A program made the translations under genes and the position numbers. 64,000 nt of DNA. Source: Forficula auricularia (taxonomy: Eukaryota > Arthropoda > Insecta > Dermaptera > Forficulidae). The DNA is taken from positions 2,790,662 through 2,854,661 of the forward strand of contig JALMQS010000841.1 of assembly GCA_024734495.1 (NCBI GenBank). Direction: 5' to 3'. Below, piece by piece: positions 1-10,022 of the stretch (position 1 is its first letter; each line of letters opens with the position of its first letter). A model generated the notes under the pieces. It worked only from the letters and a program-made list of their open reading frames with translations. It had not been told where the DNA came from and ran no database searches.

Positions 1-222
1 TGCAAAAACTACTCCCCCCCAAAATGGGGGAGGGGGGTCAAAAAATGAAAATCTAGGTCCGTGTACCAAACTCAACCAAATTTTATATACATAATCAGTG
101 GGCCCCCAGGAGTCTAAAAATGCAAAAACAAACCCCCCTTTCAAACAGTGGGTGGTAGGGGGTCGCGAAATTTTTTTTCATACTAAGAGGGTCGCGACAT
201 GAAAAAGGTTGAAAAACACTGC
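1..222. repeat. Fragment of dispersed G-run repeat plus hAT-like end
   Basis: Bases 1-150 carry the unit with AAAATCTAGG, CAAACTCAACCAAATTTT and ATACATAATCAGTGGG that recurs at 33340-33570 and 58430-58770. Bases 180-215 (GGTCGCGACATG, then AAGGTTGAAAAACACTG) look like the 3' end of a hAT-type element of the kind complete at 35491-36320. The left part is cut by the window edge. Confidence 0.6.
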
Positions 223-1305
223 TTTATATAATAGTTATTATTATTATTATTTTTTGTAATCTTTTTATGTTAACATGAAGAGGGGTAATAAGCCCTGACC
301 AGGTAATCAAACTATCTATCTCTCCCCTTTAGTTCCCGCTTTCTCTTAAGAATCCCCTCTCCCCTCTACAATATCTATATGGAGGCCTGGGTTCTTAGCA
401 CCGGATACATCGTCGTAACCACGATGTCTCCTTAAATCAAACCTAGTAAATTTAAATAAATCAATAAAATAATTAAATATACATACAATCACATGAAATC
501 GAAGGAATTATGAGATCCAAATTTATTTTGAGTTTCGATCCTCTTGATGTATCTACAAATATTTGTTCAGATATTTCTGTTTTTAAGAATTCATTTAATT
601 CCATTAGAAAAAGCAAGATCATAATTGTAGCGCTTGTTATTGTTACTAAAAAAAAATGAATAGTTATTTTATTTAAAGTAAAAACTTTTAATATAAAAAA
701 TGTCATTACTTGCGGCTCCACCAAATGTTTTAATCCGAAAATCTTCTAAGGTTTTTGGATAAGCGTCAAAATGTTTTAATTTAGAAAATGTAGGATACAT
801 TATTTAACAAATGTAAAATTACGATTTTTGTTTAATATACACAATCTTCGAAAATAGACATAAATATTTGAATAAAAACGAAGGTGATAAATTTTCTATG
901 GATAATTTTCAAGTTGTCATAGAGGTTGGGATAAATGTCACGTGACCATAATAGATGCAACTTTTTGACACTCGCGTCTATAACCCAACTTAGTCATCTC
1001 TAGTGCGCATGTCTAAACAGAATTTAAACAGTTTCTAATCTTGAAAGAAGGAATCACAGAAACTAAAAAGACTACAATAAACAAATACATATTGAAACAT
1101 TTAAATTTTACCACTTTACCTGGATTCCTAAAAAACAAATTCCGTCGAATTTCTCTGCACACTTATAGGTATATTTCCTATATTTATTTATTTTTTTTTT
1201 TATTTTTTAAGGTTAGTTTTCAAATTATTATATTAATTGTTTGAATAATAGCTATAATTTAAAACAAATCTAGACACACGGCAGTGTCAGCCAAATTCGA
1301 AAAAA
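223..1305. other. Non-coding stretch, nothing recognised
   Basis: AT-rich sequence. Short open frames here have no family features, and I see no splice-consistent coding segment or clear element ends. Confidence 0.5.
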
Positions 1306-1313
1306 CGGGCGAC

Positions 1314-1827
1314 TAGGGATGGGTTATACCTACTTGCTAAATCGCATACCAGGGCTTAAAAGTACGTCCACCTTCTCATACCAGGTGCAGAAACCAGGTA
1401 TCAAAATACTTTCAAAGTATTTTCTGTCCAACGCCACGAGTCGAATACTTGCTTCCTTGCAAGTTTAAACCTTGTTGTTATACAGATAAGATTCAAAATA
1501 TTCCAATCAAGACGTAAAATACTTTGAAAGTATTTTATTTCACGTATAAGCACAATCTGAACCTTATGTGTATGAATATAAGATATAATTTTGTTTTTGC
1601 AGTATAAAACGCTAGGTAGGTTCACAATATTATGTATAAATTAAGAATGTCTAAAAAAAATTACCAACAGTTTTAATATTTTTTTTGTACAGAAAAGTCA
1701 ATTATAAGAAACTAATGGAAAAATACTTTCAAGTCTTGCAAATATATCGGGTCGGTACCTGGTTGGTATATTTGCAAGAAATACCTAGCATCAAAACCTG
1801 GTAACGTAAATACGCACCATCTCTCTA
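1314..1827. mobile_element. hAT-type MITE with 8-bp target duplication
   Basis: The element starts TAGGGATGGGT and ends ACCATCTCTCTA, an imperfect inverted pair. It is flanked by a direct 8-bp duplication CGGGCGAC (1306-1313 and 1828-1835). The interior has several copies of ATACTTTCAAAGTATTTT-like palindromes. No transposase is seen. TAGGGATG ends with an 8-bp duplication point to the hAT superfamily (family knowledge). Confidence 0.75.
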
Positions 1828-1835
1828 CGGGCGAC

Positions 1836-2443
1836 GCAGGGTATGTATGTGTTGTTATTGTACATACATACAACATGTTTATATATATATATATATATAT
1901 TTACACGAACCATTTCGAGCTACTTTCGACCCACCCATAATTCAAAAACTATTAGATCTACACTCTTGAAATTTTGCATGTCTAATAAGGCCCACTGGAT
2001 CACATGGAATCCCAAATTTCATGAATAAAGATATTATAGTTATTGAGTTATTAACCTCTGAAAAGTGCCATTTTTAACACTGACTGACATCAAAAACCTA
2101 AAGTACTTCTGCTAATCCTAGAATGCTGAAATTTGGCATACTGGTAGAGTTAAAGGAAAAAGTGAAACTTTCCCATTTTCAGGACGTAAAATGAATGGGT
2201 GAAATTTATTATAGGCTTAATTAACACATAGTGTAAATACAATCAAGATAGAATGCTGAAATTTGGCTTACTGGTAAAGCTTGGCACATTAATAAAGGAG
2301 AAAATTGAAAAACCGAAACTTTCCCTTCTTCGGGGTCCGAAATGAAGGTGTGAAATTTATGAAAAACCACTCCGGTTTTTAACAGATATTTTATGAGAAA
2401 TATTTAATAATTATTAATATAAATTATTAAAGTCCATAGCATC
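1836..2443. repeat. Diverged repeats; about 134-bp direct duplication
   Basis: A TA microsatellite sits at 1879-1901. From about 2118 to 2365 a segment beginning GAATGCTGAAATTTGGC occurs twice, each copy followed by GAAACTTTCCC and a GTGAAATTTAT stretch. It looks like degenerate tandem repeat of a non-coding element; no gene is visible. Confidence 0.45.
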
Positions 2444-2486
2444 CATATTATTTAATTAATTGGGTACGTTTGCAGATATTTGGACA

Positions 2487-3272
2487 CTTGGGCGCCCGTA
2501 GAAAATTTTCTAGGGGTGGCAAAATATTTTTAGTAATGTTTTAACCTAGTTTTAATTTACTGTAGCGTATTTCTATGGTGAACGAACGGACAGGACACTG
2601 TAGTAATGAAGGGCATACTGTAGCAACAAATTTTTTATTAACGCAATATATCTATAAAACAAAAAATATTACAACATAAATTTAAAATAATATTTATTCT
2701 TTAAACAAGAACTGGAGTCGTCTGTTATCGCTACCAAACACATCTACGATTTTGTCCATAAAGTCTTTTTTGTTGCAGTTCACTTTGTCTCTGTGTACGT
2801 TTAATATACACAACCCAGACAGACGTTCATCTGACATTGTAGATCTAACCCATGTTTTTACACGACGTAATGTGCTGAACGAAAGTGATTTAAAATAAAA
2901 GTAACATTATTTGACTATTTTCCAATGTAAACATCAACATTTTGACAAGTTTACACTGTACCTGGATAACGATAGACTACTCTTAAACAATGAACTAACG
3001 TCCTTTAACATATTCGCCATAAAAAATATAAATAATAAAGATACTTATGTTCGAAACAACATTTGGCTCACAACATACAGTGATACATAAAATAATTAAT
3101 ATAGAAAATATAAAAATAATTACCCAGTAAAACGAGATCAGTATCAGCTTAGTTACTTTCTCTTTATTTTCTCTTTACTTTAATAAATTTTTTGTCTATT
3201 TTTGTCTAAAAAACTTTTTTAAATCAATCAATCCAAGGGGGCAAGTGCCCCCCCACTTTCGGGCGCCCTATG
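2487..3272. mobile_element. hAT element inserted in foldback arm
   Basis: Terminal inverted repeats contain GGGCGCCCG (left at 2490) and CGGGCGCCC (right, ending near 3269). Flanks TTTGGACA (2479-2486) and TTTGGATA (3273-3280) form an 8-bp target duplication with one change. It carries the C-terminal part of a hAT transposase on the minus strand. Confidence 0.75.
2694..2898 (-). pseudogene. hAT transposase C-terminal dimerisation domain, fragment
   Basis: Reading the minus strand gives FSTLRRVKTWVRSTM followed by SDERLSGLCILNVHRDK and ends RRLQFLFKE-stop at 2694. This is the classic hAT-family C-terminal dimerisation motif (ERSFSxLRRVKTxLRSTM...ERLSGLxLLNVHR) of the ZMYM1/TTF-zinc-finger-like branch. 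No upstream catalytic domain is present in the 786-bp element, so it cannot encode an active transposase. The frame is intact over about 65 codons. Confidence 0.8.
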
Positions 3273-3759
3273 TTTGGATAGGAAGGTGTAAATCAAAAAT
3301 GTGTCATTGATTTTTGCGACCTTTTGCCAGCTTTATTCTGGCTTCATCAGGCTTCTCAATGAATAAGATTAATATTAATATATAACAGATGGGCACATAT
3401 TTAGGAATAAAATCAATTGTAATTATGTCTCTTTTTTGTTCCGAACAATGATCAATTTATATAAAAAAGAATGATTCATATGACAAGATTAATTATAGTA
3501 TTTACTTAAATAAATAATTTATATGTTATATATTAATATTATTCTTATTCATTGAGAAGCCTGATGAAGCCAGATAAATCTGGCAAAACTTCGCAAAAAT
3601 CACTGACGATTTTTTGATTTACACCTTCCTGTCCAAATACCTGCAAACGTACTTAATTAATTAATATAAATGTTTAAATGTAATTATTTAGATAAATTAA
3701 AGAATAAAACTTTTTAAAAATTAATGATATCTAACCAAAAACATAAATGTAAAAAAAGG

Positions 3760-4000
3760 GCCAAGTTCGGTGCCATTTCGATACCTGTAATTTTGTCTTT
3801 GAATTCTTTAATCGCTTCTTCTATGTATAAGTTGAAAATCATGGGTGACAGCACACATCCTTGTCTTACACCTTTTTTTATTTTGGCTTCTCTTTGCTCA
3901 TCTCCAATATTTATTATTGCCATCTGGTTTTGGTATAGATTGTAGATTAGTGTTCTCTCCCTAAATTTTATTCCCGCCTGGAAAACACTTCTAATATTTT
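3760..4000 (-). pseudogene. Non-LTR retrotransposon reverse transcriptase fragment
   Basis: The minus strand reads NIRSVFQAGIKFRERTLI, then YNLYQNQMAIINIGDEQ and the hallmark KKGVRQGCVLSPMIFNLYI. RQGCVLSP is the conserved region 4 of LINE-type reverse transcriptases, ahead of the YADD catalytic motif, which is not present here. Similarity fades before 3760. Dead 5'- and 3'-truncated relic in front of the NSMCE2-like gene; unrelated to it. Confidence 0.8.
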
Positions 4001-4009
4001 TATTTGTAT

Positions 4010-4490
4010 GATTATACCATATTTGGGAGGTGGGGTTAAAAATAAGGTATATTTTTTATTATAGAGTTGAGGGATCCCTGAAAAGATCTCTTTAAGTAGA
4101 ATTACGTTTAGTTTTTTGAAATTTATTTTGATTTAAAATGACGATGTGAGAGAGGGGTGATCTTTTTCATTTTTGTACCAGCTCAGTTTCAATCAAGTAC
4201 TAAAATTAAAATTTCTTGTTTAGAAATGGCTTAATTAAAAATTATGAAAAAAATCCACAAATTCACTTATTCCGTCCTTATCAACGAAAAATAACTACAA
4301 ATTTGATATCTCAAATATTTTGGATGTTATCAGATACGGAATCCTCGGTATGCGATCTGACTCGCACTTAGCTTGCTTATTATGGACTAAGTTCCACATA
4401 AACATGCCTGCTCTAAACCCCTTAAGACGATATTCTTAGCCCCTAATCCTAATCCTCGATTTGATTATTGAAGTTTGTAATTAAATTGTT
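4010..4490. other. Non-coding, diverged repeat
   Basis: No gene seen. Part of this (around 4050-4190) resembles 6715-6830 and 34550-34640: a shared AGAGTGTGAGG...ATCCCTG...AAAGATCT block followed by TTTATTTTGATTT and a GTGTGAGA stretch. It is an old dispersed repeat. Confidence 0.45.
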
Positions 4491-4499
4491 TGGCTTAAC

Positions 4500-4925
4500 C
4501 AGTGCCGTATTTAGCCTATGAACGTCCCTGTGCTTGGGGTTAAATTTAGGGCACCTATTTTTAAAAATAAATATTAATAAATAAATAATAAAAAAACAAT
4601 CAATTTTTCTGTAAGAACTTAATTTCATTATTAAATAATATTTAGTATTCTGCAATTTAACTTTTTTGTCATTTTTGTTATACGTTTATTTTATTTCGAA
4701 TAAATTTTCAGGGCCCTTTAGACAGCCTGGACCGAGTGGTGAACCGCGATTGGAATTGGGTGTACACCGTCTTTGGAATTATTTGGAATTACTTTGGAAT
4801 TCATTAGATAATCTATTGTCATCTACTTGGAAATGAAAGTGGAAGTGGAAGTAGGTGTACACGATTTTAGGTCGCGGTTCACCCCTCGACCTGGATCATG
4901 TTGCACCTGCCTATTTACGGCACTG
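4500..4925. mobile_element. hAT-type MITE with nested second MITE
   Basis: Ends are CAGTGCCGTATTTAG and TATTTACGGCACTG; flanks are a perfect 8-bp direct repeat GGCTTAAC (4492-4499 and 4926-4933). Another MITE (4733-4888) is inserted inside. A short related copy with CGTCCCTGTGC...TTGCACCTGCCTAATTACG lies at 51160-51215. Confidence 0.8.
4733..4888. mobile_element. CGAGGGGTGAACCGCGA-type hAT MITE, copy 1
   Basis: Inverted ends CGAGTGGTGAACCGCGA and TCGCGGTTCACCCCTCG; flanks GCCTGGAC and ACCTGGAT form a near 8-bp duplication. The interior has TTGGAATTA and GTGGAAGTGGAAGTAGG. Same family as 52376-52540 and 25723-25980. It sits inside an older MITE. Confidence 0.75.
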
Positions 4926-5190
4926 GGCTTAACTCCGGTTACAGAACTAATGTTAATTTCCATTTTCACCAAAATGAACTATTAACATTAATGTTAAATT
5001 CTTAAAATCGATTATAAGTCCCGAATAAATAAAAAAAAGTGATACTCTTTTTTTTTTTATTAATATTAGATTATTTTAATAAATAAATAATGATTACTGT
5101 TAAAATTTGAATAAAACAATGTGTATTTTGATTTTTTTATAGAAACATCCCCTGGTCATTCTGGATTAATAGTTTATTATTCTATTTAAA

Positions 5191-7828
5191 ATGGATAAAT
5201 TCTCTTTCTCAAATCAACTTGTTGAAAGAGATAATATATTAACAAATTTATTTGATTTATATGTATCAAATTTGAAAGAAAATTATAATAATCTTAAAGA
5301 AGTGGATAAAAATGTATTTGAAGACGGTTTGAAAAATTGTGTTATAAAACTTGCACATGTTGATAATTCAAATGAATCACAAAAACAGGTTGTTACTCAA
5401 ATTTTGAACGAAAAATTTGATGATATAAATAGTTTAGATAAGGTAAAGTATTTATATATTTATCTTATATATTTGTTTTTAATACTGTACAATTTATATA
5501 GCGGTATGAAGAATTATTAAACGAAAAAGAAAAAACAATGGGAAATGAACATGAAATGATAATAAAATTTAATCAGCAAGTTGAAGAGTTAAAAAATTCT
5601 GGTAAATAAAAAAAAAAGCTAATTTTTCTTTTAGTTAAATTCCGTATTGTCTAGATCAGTGGTTCCCAACCTGGGGGCGATTTGGGTTATCAGGGGGGCA
5701 ATAAATAAGTAGGGAGCGATGGCGATGAATATTCAAAGGGGGGGGGTATTAAAATAGTACTGTACACGTCACACAATTGGCAAAACTCTTGTTTTACCGG
5801 CTACCAAAAAAATTGTTGAAATCATGGTAGGCGAGAACCCTAGTAATAAGATAAGTCAATCGGTTCCTTCGAGCAACAATACTGTTTCCGGGCGAATTGG
5901 CGAATGACCACGGACGTTGAATCCAAACTCCCCAATTTGTTGAAAAAAAGTAAATTTGGATTGCAGATTGATGAACCAATTGTGATTGATAACAAAGCAA
6001 TTTTATTAGCTTATGTGAGATTTATCACTGAACAAATTGATACGGTTACTGAGTTTCTCGACACGTCTGATCCTGCTTTAAGTGAGAATTTGAATCAACG
6101 CAAGTTGGAACTTGCATACCTTACAGATAGTTTTGAAAAAATGAACGAAGTCAATATAAGGCTTCAAGGAAACAAGATGAACGTCATTGATCTTAGTTAA
6201 TTCTTTCACTTCTTTGTTCTTAAAAAAAATCTGTAAAAAATGTACAAAACTGCTTTATTATTTACACTTTACTTCAAATTAAAATTAGGCATTCAATGAA
6301 AATGAAAAGGGGGCGATAGGTGTTAGTCAACCTCCAGAAAGGGGAGATGGGCCACAAAAGGTTGGGAACCACTGGTCTAGATTATAAGTCGAAGGTTTTG
6401 AGAAAAAAACGAAAGCAAACTCGAGTCTTCTTATATTTTAGATAAAATGTTTATCGTATTGTAAATATTTTTTTTAATCAGGTTTTGCCCAATAATTATT
6501 TATATTCATGTAATAAGGAAAACGGAACCCTATTAGTGTTGCCACAGTAACTGTTAGAGCATTGTAGCTCGTAAACAAAATAGGATAAAAACTTGAAATT
6601 TACAAGCTATATGTAATCATTTTCCTAGAAATCAAAAATCAAATTAAAATTTTAATTCAATTATTATTTTGTGTGTCGAATTTTATTTACGGTCAAAAAT
6701 AAAAAATATTTTTTTATCATAGAGTGTGAGGTATCCCTGTAAAGATCTTTCCAAGTAGAATTGGTTTTAATTTTTTTAAGTTTATTTTGATTTTAAATGA
6801 CCGTGTGAGAAAGCTCAAAAGTGATTGCTTTTAAGTCATTTTTGTACTAGCTCACTTTAAATTAATTATTAAAATGGAAATTGAAAAATTCAATAAATTC
6901 TCTTATTTTCTCATTATTAACAACAAAAAATAACAAATTTGATTTTACGTTTTTCTTTTTAAAAGTGCCTCTTATAAAGAGCAGATGTACAGTCGCTCCT
7001 GGTGGTAAAAATGAATTGGAAAACAAAATTCTTGTAAAAATCATCTTGTTCAAATATTAAATAATAATAATCATATAAATTCGGTTTTCTACCGAGAGTA
7101 ACACTTAAAAAAACTCAACTAAAACCTTTTAAACTAGGTATAAACAAGAATCTGTTAATTATCATCAATTAAATTATATACATTAGGTCCCTTGGAATGT
7201 GCCCGACTCGCACTTGGGTGGTTAACTTTTTTTTTTTAATTTGTCCACTAAATTACAATTTGTAACATTAATTTTGAGTTTCTATTTAATTTCTTTTAAT
7301 TAATAAAGTAAAGGGTGTGTAGTTCTCACAGTGAATGAAATAAACCTCTTTGAGTTTTATTTCATTCACTGTGAAACTACACACCCTTTACTTTATTAAT
7401 TAATATCATGTTTCACCTAAAACCTACACCACTTTCTCTAAGTAAAATTAATTTCTTTTGTTTACTATAGAAACAGAAAAAGAAATGGAAGATTATCAGG
7501 ACCAAGATTCAGAATTAGTTTTAATGCAAGATAATATGAATATTTTATGTCCAATTTCTAAGAAGAAAATGACAAATCCTTATACAAACAGAAAGTGTGG
7601 ACATATTTATGAATATACAAATATTATGCATTTATTGGCACATAATAAAAAATTGAAGTAACTATTTTAAAATAAATATATTTTTATTTGATTATAAATT
7701 GTATTAACATTAATGTTGTGGTTTTTAGATGTCCAGTTGGAGGATGCATTGTACAACAACATATAAAACCAAAAGACCTTGAGCAAAATGTGGAATTAAA
7801 ACAAAAATTAAACAATAATACAGATTAA
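5191..7828 (+). CDS. NSMCE2: NSMCE2/MMS21-like E3 SUMO-protein ligase, four exons
   Basis: Exons read as 5191-5442, 5502-5601, 7471-7657 and 7729-7828, all with GT-AG borders and matching phases, giving about 212 residues. The N-terminal half is charged and helical (a coiled-coil arm that in the family binds SMC5). Exons 3-4 form an SP-RING: LCPISKKKM, then RKCGHIYE, then LKCPVGGCI supply the Cys/His zinc ligands; the K codon of LKC is rebuilt across intron 3. In the family this subunit of the SMC5/6 complex attaches SUMO during DNA repair. Length is near that of insect orthologues. The ATG at 5191 follows a stop-rich leader and lies in an ATAAATTAAAATGG-like context. Intron 2 (about 1.87 kb) hosts a hAT element and a perfect hairpin. 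An in-frame TAA just beyond exon 3 confirms that splicing is needed. Confidence 0.88.
5657..6374. mobile_element. hAT element in NSMCE2 intron 2
   Basis: Ends CAGTGGTTCCCAACC and GGTTGGGAACCACTG are perfect inverted repeats. Flanks GTCTAGAT (5649-5656 and 6375-6382) are a perfect 8-bp duplication. It carries a deleted transposase pseudogene on the same strand as the host gene. The clean duplication suggests a fairly recent insertion. Confidence 0.9.
5769..6200 (+). pseudogene. SCAND3/ZBED5-like hAT transposase, internally deleted
   Basis: The first part reads HTIGKTLVLPATKKIVEIM and SSNNTVSGRIGE; a frame change at about 5900 leads to MTTDVESKLPNLLKKSKFGL, then QIDEP...NKAILLAYVRF. The QLDEStDisnkAqLLAYVRF block is diagnostic of the SCAND3/ZBED branch of hAT transposases. 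After FLDTSDPALSENLNQ the text jumps to LAYLTDSFEKMNEVNIRLQG, which in full-length relatives lies much further on, so a large internal deletion is inferred. Not functional. Confidence 0.85.
6383..7296. other. NSMCE2 intron 2, unique and old repeat sequence
   Basis: Intronic DNA between the hAT insertion and the hairpin. It includes the old repeat block shared with 4050-4190 and 34550-34640. No extra exon is seen. Confidence 0.5.
7297..7403. repeat. Near-perfect foldback hairpin in NSMCE2 intron 2
   Basis: The left arm TTAATTAATAAAGTAAAGGG, GTGTGTAGTT and CACAGTGAATGAAATAAA is mirrored by TTTATTTCATTCACTGTG, AACTACACACCC and TTTACTTTATTAATTAA, with a loop of about 10-15 bases at 7344. Arms are nearly identical over about 45 bp, so it formed recently or is maintained. 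Confidence 0.85.
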
Positions 7829-7986
7829 ATATGAATAGTTTTATTTTATAATTATAAATAAATAAATAAATATCTTTTGTAATTTTATATGAACCTTTAT
7901 GTTTATGATTTTACGGGTTATGAAATTGATTTTTACAAAAAACTAATAAATATAATCACCAACTACCTAGTTTAATTTATTTTGCT

Positions 7987-10022
7987 TTATTTTGTAGCTT
8001 GTTCAATATATGCTATTAGGTGACCACGTTCATCAGCTTTTTTCAAGCCCGCGAATACCATTTTGGTTCCAGGGATATATTTTTTAGGATTTTCTAAATA
8101 TTCAAACAATGTATCTTTATTCCATGTGATTCCTAAAAAATAGACAAGTATAATTAGAAATATGATCCTTAATTTTTTCATTTCATTAATACTTTTCTTA
8201 AATGAAATTTGGGTAAAGGGTTGGTCAAGTATTTATAAGCAATGTATATGTTCGGGATGATGTTAAATAAAAGTTCTAATTTTGTTCTTTTTTTTGGTTT
8301 ATTTGCATTTTAATATATTAAGAAATTACGGATATATTCATCCCAATCAAACAAAATATATCAGTGTCTTAATTGAATTTTTACAAAATTTTAATATACT
8401 TTCATTGAAAAGTTTTTGTTTTGCCGAGAGTAGCAGAGTTGTTGATTCACAAAGAGAAACAAAGAGGTTGTCCTCTCTGCTTGATGCAAATAAACATACA
8501 CACATATATATATATTGAAATTATATATCTGTATATATACCTATATTATTTATTTGTTTGAGACTATTAGTTTCGAAAGACTCTGTCTTGGCACCATCAT
8601 CAGTCTTTTTTTAATTATAAATATTGTTTTTCATGGGTGTACAGCTGCCAGTATGGATATTGAAAATTTTCGATCTTTTTTTAGTTAAAATTTTAACTGA
8701 CTCCTAGCTAAGTAAAGATGGAAAATTTTCAATATCCATACGGTTATTGACTCCATGAAAAACAATATTTATAATTAAAAGAAACTGACGATGAAGACCA
8801 AATCTTTGAAACTGTAGTCTCAAACAAATAAATATATTTAAAGTAAAATAGAATTTTAAAAATGTTTAAATCGTCATTCTTATTTATTTTAACAAAAAGA
8901 AGCATAATTAATCTAAACTTAAAAGTTAATTTTGTATAAAAAAGCCAACATTTTAAGTCTATAGAGGGAGAAGGGATTCAAAATAAAGGAAAATGTGCTT
9001 ACGTAATACTTAAACAACCTTTAAATTAAATTTTTTTTTTAATTATATAGAATCATTTGTGATTTAAGTTCATCATATAATTAATAAATTTTGATATAAT
9101 CAATTTACCTTTCTTTTTATTTGCATCAGTATACACGAATCCAGCTCCTTGTCCAGTCTTACGACCAATTATTCCATGAAGATTAGGTCCAGTTTTGTGT
9201 TTACCTCCGGCTTCTACTGTATGGCATTGAGCGCATCTTTGAATAAAAATCTAAAAGATTCATAAATTATTATATAATACCATTTTTATTGAAAAAATAT
9301 TTTATAACTTCTAGATACAAAATAAATTTCTGTACAAAGGATTTTTAGTAAAATTTCATACATTTTTTTTCTTCCAATATTTTTGAAAATTGAGGTATAA
9401 TCTTCAATTATATATTGCTATTGTTCCTGCTATAAATGTTCATAAAAGAAAAAATTAAAGGAACAATTAATTTATTATTTATGAAATCAATTTTTCACTC
9501 CAAATACTTTAGCAAAAGATGAAAAGAAAAATATATTAAGAACCTGTTAATACTATAATAAATAAACCAGAAATATAGAAAAGGATGCAAAAAATTAATA
9601 AATCTTATATCCTAATCAAGATTAATTTCATGAAAAATTATAAATAGATGCACTAAATTTGGTTTTTAACTGTATCAAAAAAATGTAATGATATTTAATC
9701 ACTTTTTACATAAATTGATATTTTATAATGAAAGGATATTTTTGGAAAAAGTGTTTAAAATGTATATAAAAAAAATTAATTTTAATTTTAATATAAAAAG
9801 ATTTCCCTATGATATTAATTTTGAAATCCTATACTGATTATATAAATTTTTTTATATAAGATTTCGCTCTTTTTATATCGAAATTTTTTATTAAAATTAA
9901 ATTAGATTAAATAAAAAAGTAAAAGGTTCATCGTTTTTGCATTAGGGGAAAGTAGCTTTGATCAATATATTTCAATTTAATACCTTTTTGCCTTTTTCAG
10001 GATCTCCAGCCGGGACACCCAT
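7987..10022 (-). CDS. Cytochrome c, three coding exons
   Basis: Coding exons on the minus strand are 10022-9984 ([13 protein letters not shown]), 9250-9109 and 8132-7987, with canonical GT/AG borders and phases that join exactly to 108 residues. Residues 19-23 are CAQCH, the haem-attachment CXXCH; His23 is the proximal ligand and Met85 in IPGTKM the distal ligand. GPNLHG and YTDANK are also typical. It carries electrons from complex III to IV in the mitochondrial intermembrane space and triggers apoptosome formation in animals. The MGVPAGD start and 108-residue length are arthropod-like. The last intron (8133-9108) contains a foldback element at 8420-8845. The gene converges on NSMCE2 with about 158 bp between stop codons. 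Confidence 0.96.
8562..8603 (-). ncRNA. Hammerhead-ribozyme-like core, opposite arm
   Basis: Read on the minus strand: CTGATGA, a degenerate stem II, GAAAC, loop TAATA, GTC. Stem II has mismatches, so this copy is weaker than those at 32586-32620 or 48152-48186. Confidence 0.35.
8785..8819 (+). ncRNA. Hammerhead-ribozyme-like core
   Basis: CTGACGA is followed after one base by GAAGA..TCTTT pairing, then GAAAC, a four-base loop TGTA, and GTC. This follows the order CUGANGA, stem II, GAAA, stem III, NUH of a minimal hammerhead. Stem I pairing is weak. Activity is not shown by sequence alone. Confidence 0.4.

Larger units (their letters stand above)
2444..3665. repeat. Foldback element with hammerhead-like hairpins, split by a hAT insertion
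   Basis: The outer arms are inverted copies: TACGTTTGCAGATATTTGGA (2465-2484) mirrors the stretch before 3651, and GGAAGGTGTAAATC (3282-3295) mirrors the stretch near 3620-3636. Each arm holds a CTGATGA-stem motif (minus strand 3316-3350, plus strand 3561-3600) with pairing CCAG/CTGG stems. A separate hAT element at 2487-3272 interrupts the left arm. Confidence 0.7.
8420..8845. repeat. Foldback element with hammerhead-like cores, in cytochrome c intron
   Basis: The block with GAGAGTAGCAGAGTTG and AAAGAGAAACAAAGAGG and TGCAAATAAACATACACACA leads into TTATTTGTTTGAGACTAT. A minus-strand core at 8562-8603 and a plus-strand core at 8785-8819 are arranged as inverted arms around 8640-8750, where GGAAAATTTTCAATATCCAT mirrors its partner. 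The same block recurs at 32480-32620 and, partly, at 24592, 27228 and 36745. Confidence 0.75.

Noticed and set aside
5794..6000. 68-residue minus-strand frame in the NSMCE2 intron
   Set aside because: Antisense of the hAT transposase pseudogene.
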